A DNA stretch of 7,485 nt from Phyllobacteriaceae bacterium (GTDB lineage: Bacteria > Pseudomonadota > Alphaproteobacteria > Rhizobiales > Devosiaceae), in the NCBI GenBank assembly GCA_012799265.1, contig JAAZLP010000326.1:1-7485 (forward strand), written 5' to 3'. The notes below the pieces were generated by a model, which saw only the letters and a list, made by a program, of their open reading frames with translations, had not been told where the DNA came from and did not search any database. The position numbers and the translations under genes were made by a program. Below are positions 4,972 through 7,485 of this stretch, in pieces (within the stretch, counting starts at the first letter, position 1; every line of letters starts with the position of its first letter).

Positions 4972-6267
4972 ATGCGGGCGGGCGACACCATAATGGCGCT
5001 CTCCTCCGGCTCCCTGCCGGCTGGTGTTGCCGTAATACGACTGTCGGGCCCTTTGGTCCGGCAGATACTCGATAATGTGGCCGGGGGTGTAGCCACCCCG
5101 CGCAAAATGGTCCTCCGCCATATCGGAGGCGAAAAGCGACTGGACCAGGGCCTCGTCGCTTTCTTCCCAAACCCGAACAGTTTCACTGGCGAAGATTGCG
5201 CCGAGCTGCACGTCCACGGATCACCCGCGGGCGTGAAAGCAATCCTGTCGCTGCTCCGCGAGGAGGGAGCGCGCCTCGCCGAAGCGGGTGAATTTACTCG
5301 TCGCGCCTTTGAAAACGGCAAGCTTGACCTGCTGGCTGTTGAAGGTCTTGGCGACCTCCTCACGGCAGATACCGAAAAGCAGAGACAGCAGGCGCTCGCC
5401 CGTTACGACGGCAAACTCTCCGGCGAAATCGACAACTGGCGCGAAGCGCTGCTCGATCTCCGTGCCGAAATCGAAGCGCGCCTGGATTTTTCCGATGAAG
5501 GCGATGTCTCTGAGAATTTGCCTGAGCACTGGCATATTAAGCTGGCTGATCTCGAGATCGCCATTGCCGGCGCGCTTGCCTCTGTCGATAGCGGCCGTAT
5601 TGTCCGAGAAGGCATTCGGGTCGCTCTAGCCGGCGCCCCCAATGCGGGTAAATCCAGCCTCATCAACGCGCTTGCGCGGTCTGATATCGCGATCGTTTCA
5701 GACGAGGCAGGCACGACACGCGATGTCCGCGAAGTCCCTTTCGATATCAATGGCCAGCTCTTTATCCTGCTCGATCTTGCCGGATTACGCGAAACAGACA
5801 GCAAGGCAGAAGCCGAAGGGATAAGACGCGCACATCAGGCCATGGAGCAGGCCGACGTCGTCCTCTGGCTTTCAGCTCCTGATGTTGAAGAAATTATGCC
5901 ACCCAACGTAACGGGTCGCCTTCTGAGGATTGCTACAAAGACCGACATGGGCACCGCAAGTGGCCAACATGACGTGGCGATCTCGGTGTCCACGGGGGAG
6001 GGCCTTTCCGATCTTGTGAGCAAACTTTCCAGGATCGCGGATGGCATGGTCGGCGGGGAACCAGCGCTCGTCAGTCACGAACGAGATCGACTGGCCCTAA
6101 CCGAAGCGCTGGAGGCTTTAACCGAGACGCAACAAGCGCTTCACGATTGGGAACTTGCCGCTGAATCCCTCCGTCGTGCCTCAGCCGCACTTGAGCGAAT
6201 GATCGGACGGCTTGACCCTGAGAAGATTCTGGACCGACTCTTTTCGTCCTTCTGTATCGGAAAATGA
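4972..6267 (+). CDS. mnmE: tRNA modification GTPase MnmE (TrmE)
   Basis: MnmE works with MnmG to place the (carboxymethyl)aminomethyl group on wobble uridine 34 of certain tRNAs, using tetrahydrofolate-bound one-carbon units and GTP. The 431-residue protein is slightly shorter than E. coli MnmE. It has the folate-binding N-terminal domain (DTIMALSSGSLPAGVAVIR at 5-23), a helical domain, and an inserted G domain with G1 GAPNAGKSS at 221-229, G2 TTRD at 248-251, G3 DLAG at 268-271, and G4 as TKTD at 322-325 rather than the usual NKxD. It ends in the hallmark FCIGK, whose Cys428 is the conserved C-terminal cysteine. GGGAG at 4961-4965 lies 6 bp before the ATG. The TGA stop at 6265-6267 is also the first three bases of a parS-like site. 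mnmG follows after 90 bp. Confidence 0.96.
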   Translation: MRAGDTIMALSSGSLPAGVAVIRLSGPLVRQILDNVAGGVATPRKMVLRHIGGEKRLDQGLVAFFPNPNSFTGEDCAELHVHGSPAGVKAILSLLREEGARLAEAGEFTRRAFENGKLDLLAVEGLGDLLTADTEKQRQQALARYDGKLSGEIDNWREALLDLRAEIEARLDFSDEGDVSENLPEHWHIKLADLEIAIAGALASVDSGRIVREGIRVALAGAPNAGKSSLINALARSDIAIVSDEAGTTRDVREVPFDINGQLFILLDLAGLRETDSKAEAEGIRRAHQAMEQADVVLWLSAPDVEEIMPPNVTGRLLRIATKTDMGTASGQHDVAISVSTGEGLSDLVSKLSRIADGMVGGEPALVSHERDRLALTEALEALTETQQALHDWELAAESLRRASAALERMIGRLDPEKILDRLFSSFCIGK

Positions 6268-6280
6268 TTCACGTGAAACA
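6265..6280. promoter_or_regulatory. parS: parS-like ParB-binding site overlapping the mnmE stop codon
   Basis: TGATTCACGTGAAACA matches the parS consensus TGTTTCACGTGAAACA at 15 of 16. The one difference (T to A at 6267) breaks the symmetry, creates a GATTC methylation site at 6266-6270, and supplies the last base of the mnmE TGA stop. parS sites are the loading points for ParB, which with ParA segregates the origin region. In many alphaproteobacteria parAB lie shortly downstream of mnmG; here that would be outside the window. Confidence 0.82.
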
Positions 6281-6310
6281 CGGTTTGGTCATCGCACCAG
6301 GTCATCACAT

Positions 6311-6326
6311 TGATTCACGTGAAACA
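6311..6326. promoter_or_regulatory. parS: Second parS-like ParB-binding site, upstream of mnmG
   Basis: The 16 bp are identical to those at 6265-6280, in the same orientation, 46 bp apart start to start. The flanks differ, so a short exact motif is conserved rather than a longer duplication. GATTC lies at 6312-6316. The site sits in the mnmG leader, 31 bp before the start codon, so ParB spreading from here could affect mnmG expression. Confidence 0.83.
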
Positions 6327-6357
6327 TTGGCCTATGTCCGCAGCCTGGAGATTTGAC

Positions 6358-7485
6358 ATGACAGACTATGCCGTCATCGTTGTCGGAGGTGGGCACGCCG
6401 GCACGGAAGCCGCCGCGGCCTCAGCACGTCTGGGTGTTCCAACGGCACTCATCACCCACCGCTTTGCGACCATTGGCGAGATGAGTTGCAATCCCGCAAT
6501 CGGTGGCCTGGGCAAGGGACACCTCGTCCGCGAAATCGACGCGCTTGATGGCTTGATGGGTCGTGTTGCTGACCAGGCCGGCATTCAATTCCGTGTCCTC
6601 AACCGCCGCAAGGGTCCCGCAGTGCGCGGGCCGCGGGCTCAGGCCGATCGCCAGCTCTATCGCGCCGCCATGCAGGCCGCCCTCTCTGGGGAGCCCAATC
6701 TCGACATTATCGAAGGCGAAGTGGACGACCTCGAAGTAACGGACGGTCACATCTCGGGTGTGGTGTTGCTCGATGGTCGTCGCTATTCGACCCAGTCCGT
6801 CGTTCTCACCACTGGCACCTTCCTGCGCGGTCTTATCCATAGCGGTGAAAATAGCTATCCAGCTGGCCGTATCGGCGAGAAACCAGTCCTTGGATTGTCA
6901 TCGCGCCTTGAGGCTCTCGGCCTCAACCTAGGCCGTCTCAAGACTGGTACACCGGCCCGTCTCGACCGGGACAGCATTGACTATTCCGTTCTCGATGAAC
7001 AGCCTGGCGATACGCCACCTGAGCCATTCTCAGTGCTGACGACCGAGATCACGACGCCGCAGGTCTCTTGTCACATTACCCGAACGAGTGCAGAGACCCA
7101 CAAGATCATTGCCGACAATGTGCATCGATCAGCAATGTATTCGGGTCGAATCCAAAGCCGCGGTCCGCGCTATTGCCCCTCAATCGAGGACAAGATCGTC
7201 CGGTTCGCCGACCGCGATAGCCATCAGATTTTCTTGGAGCCTGAGGGGCTAAACGATCAGACCGTTTACCCGAACGGCGTATCCACTTCCTTGCCGCCGG
7301 AAGTTCAGGATGTGTTTCTCCGCACCATGCCGGGGCTCGAAAATGTCCGCATCCTGCAATACGGATATGCGATCGAATATGACTATGTCGATCCACGCGA
7401 GCTGCGACCCACGCTGGAACTCAAAAAGCTCCCCGGTCTCTATCTGGCGGGTCAGATAAACGGCACGACGGGTTACGAAGAAGCT
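6358..7485 (+). CDS. mnmG: tRNA uridine 5-carboxymethylaminomethyl modification enzyme MnmG (GidA), cut by right window edge
   Basis: MnmG is the FAD/NADH partner of MnmE in wobble-uridine modification of tRNA. The first 376 codons are present and open to the edge; family members have about 620-630 residues, so the C-terminal tRNA- and MnmE-binding part is missing. The N-terminal FAD loop is VVGGGHAGTEAA (glycines 10-12 and 15). The conserved MSCNPAIGGLGKGHLVREID follows, with Cys44. GPAVRGPRAQADR, TGTFLRG, SYPAGR and RLKTGTPAR are family blocks. PRYCPSIEDK gives Cys273, matching the catalytic cysteine Cys277 of the E. coli enzyme. The visible part ends in the second FAD-contacting region GLYLAGQINGTTGYEEA. 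GGAG at 6347-6350 lies 7 bp before the ATG. Expected downstream neighbours are rsmG, parA and parB. Confidence 0.96.
   Translation, partial: MTDYAVIVVGGGHAGTEAAAASARLGVPTALITHRFATIGEMSCNPAIGGLGKGHLVREIDALDGLMGRVADQAGIQFRVLNRRKGPAVRGPRAQADRQLYRAAMQAALSGEPNLDIIEGEVDDLEVTDGHISGVVLLDGRRYSTQSVVLTTGTFLRGLIHSGENSYPAGRIGEKPVLGLSSRLEALGLNLGRLKTGTPARLDRDSIDYSVLDEQPGDTPPEPFSVLTTEITTPQVSCHITRTSAETHKIIADNVHRSAMYSGRIQSRGPRYCPSIEDKIVRFADRDSHQIFLEPEGLNDQTVYPNGVSTSLPPEVQDVFLRTMPGLENVRILQYGYAIEYDYVDPRELRPTLELKKLPGLYLAGQINGTTGYEEA

Noticed and set aside
3562..5217. A 551-codon open frame on the minus strand opposite rho and the start of mnmE
   Set aside because: It mirrors the codon bias of rho, a strongly conserved gene on the other strand. 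Its translation shows no recognisable domain, and rho with the mnmE start fully explain the DNA.
1..7485. A novel defence system, mobile element, CRISPR array or RNA gene
   Set aside because: All coding space is filled by conserved housekeeping genes. I saw no transposase, direct-repeat array, tRNA cloverleaf or rRNA segment.

Overview
The window looks like the chromosomal replication-origin and centromere neighbourhood of an alphaproteobacterium, most likely of the order Hyphomicrobiales (Rhizobiales). The basis is gene order (maf-aroE-coaE diverging from hemE-hemJ-rho-mnmE-mnmG), protein signatures, and DNA sites for the alphaproteobacterial cell-cycle machinery: CtrA-type TTAA-N7-TTAA boxes, GANTC methylation sites, DnaA-like boxes and parS-like palindromes. 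A Devosia-like genus is possible but cannot be settled by eye.

Layout. Positions 1-1543 hold a tight leftward operon read maf, aroE, coaE, with 1-3 bp gaps; coaE runs off the left edge. Positions 1544-1977 hold no protein gene and carry the site cluster expected of oriC: DnaA-like boxes at both ends and in the middle, a GC-rich palindrome, six GANTC sites (four within 37 bp), a ladder of TTAA half-sites at 11-bp pitch, and AT-rich purine- and pyrimidine-rich DNA next to hemE. Positions 1984-3458 are hemE and hemJ, two heme-biosynthesis genes 14 bp apart, closed by a strong hairpin terminator at 3467-3491. Positions 3492-3681 hold a parS-like site, a second inverted repeat made of spaced parS-type arms, and the rho leader. 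Positions 3682-7485 are rho, mnmE and mnmG on the same strand; mnmG runs off the right edge. Two more parS-like sites lie between mnmE and mnmG, the first starting on the mnmE stop codon.

How it works together. The protein genes are conserved housekeeping genes: CoA and shikimate synthesis, nucleotide clean-up, heme synthesis, transcription termination, and tRNA wobble-uridine modification (MnmE and MnmG form one enzyme). The interest lies in the DNA between them. Initiation control (DnaA, CtrA, GANTC methylation) sits between maf and hemE, and candidate ParB-loading sites sit 1.5-4.8 kb to the right. All three parS-like sites share the asymmetric core GTTTCACGTGAATC, in which one arm contains a GANTC methylation site. 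I found no sign of mobile elements, CRISPR arrays, RNA genes or a defence system.
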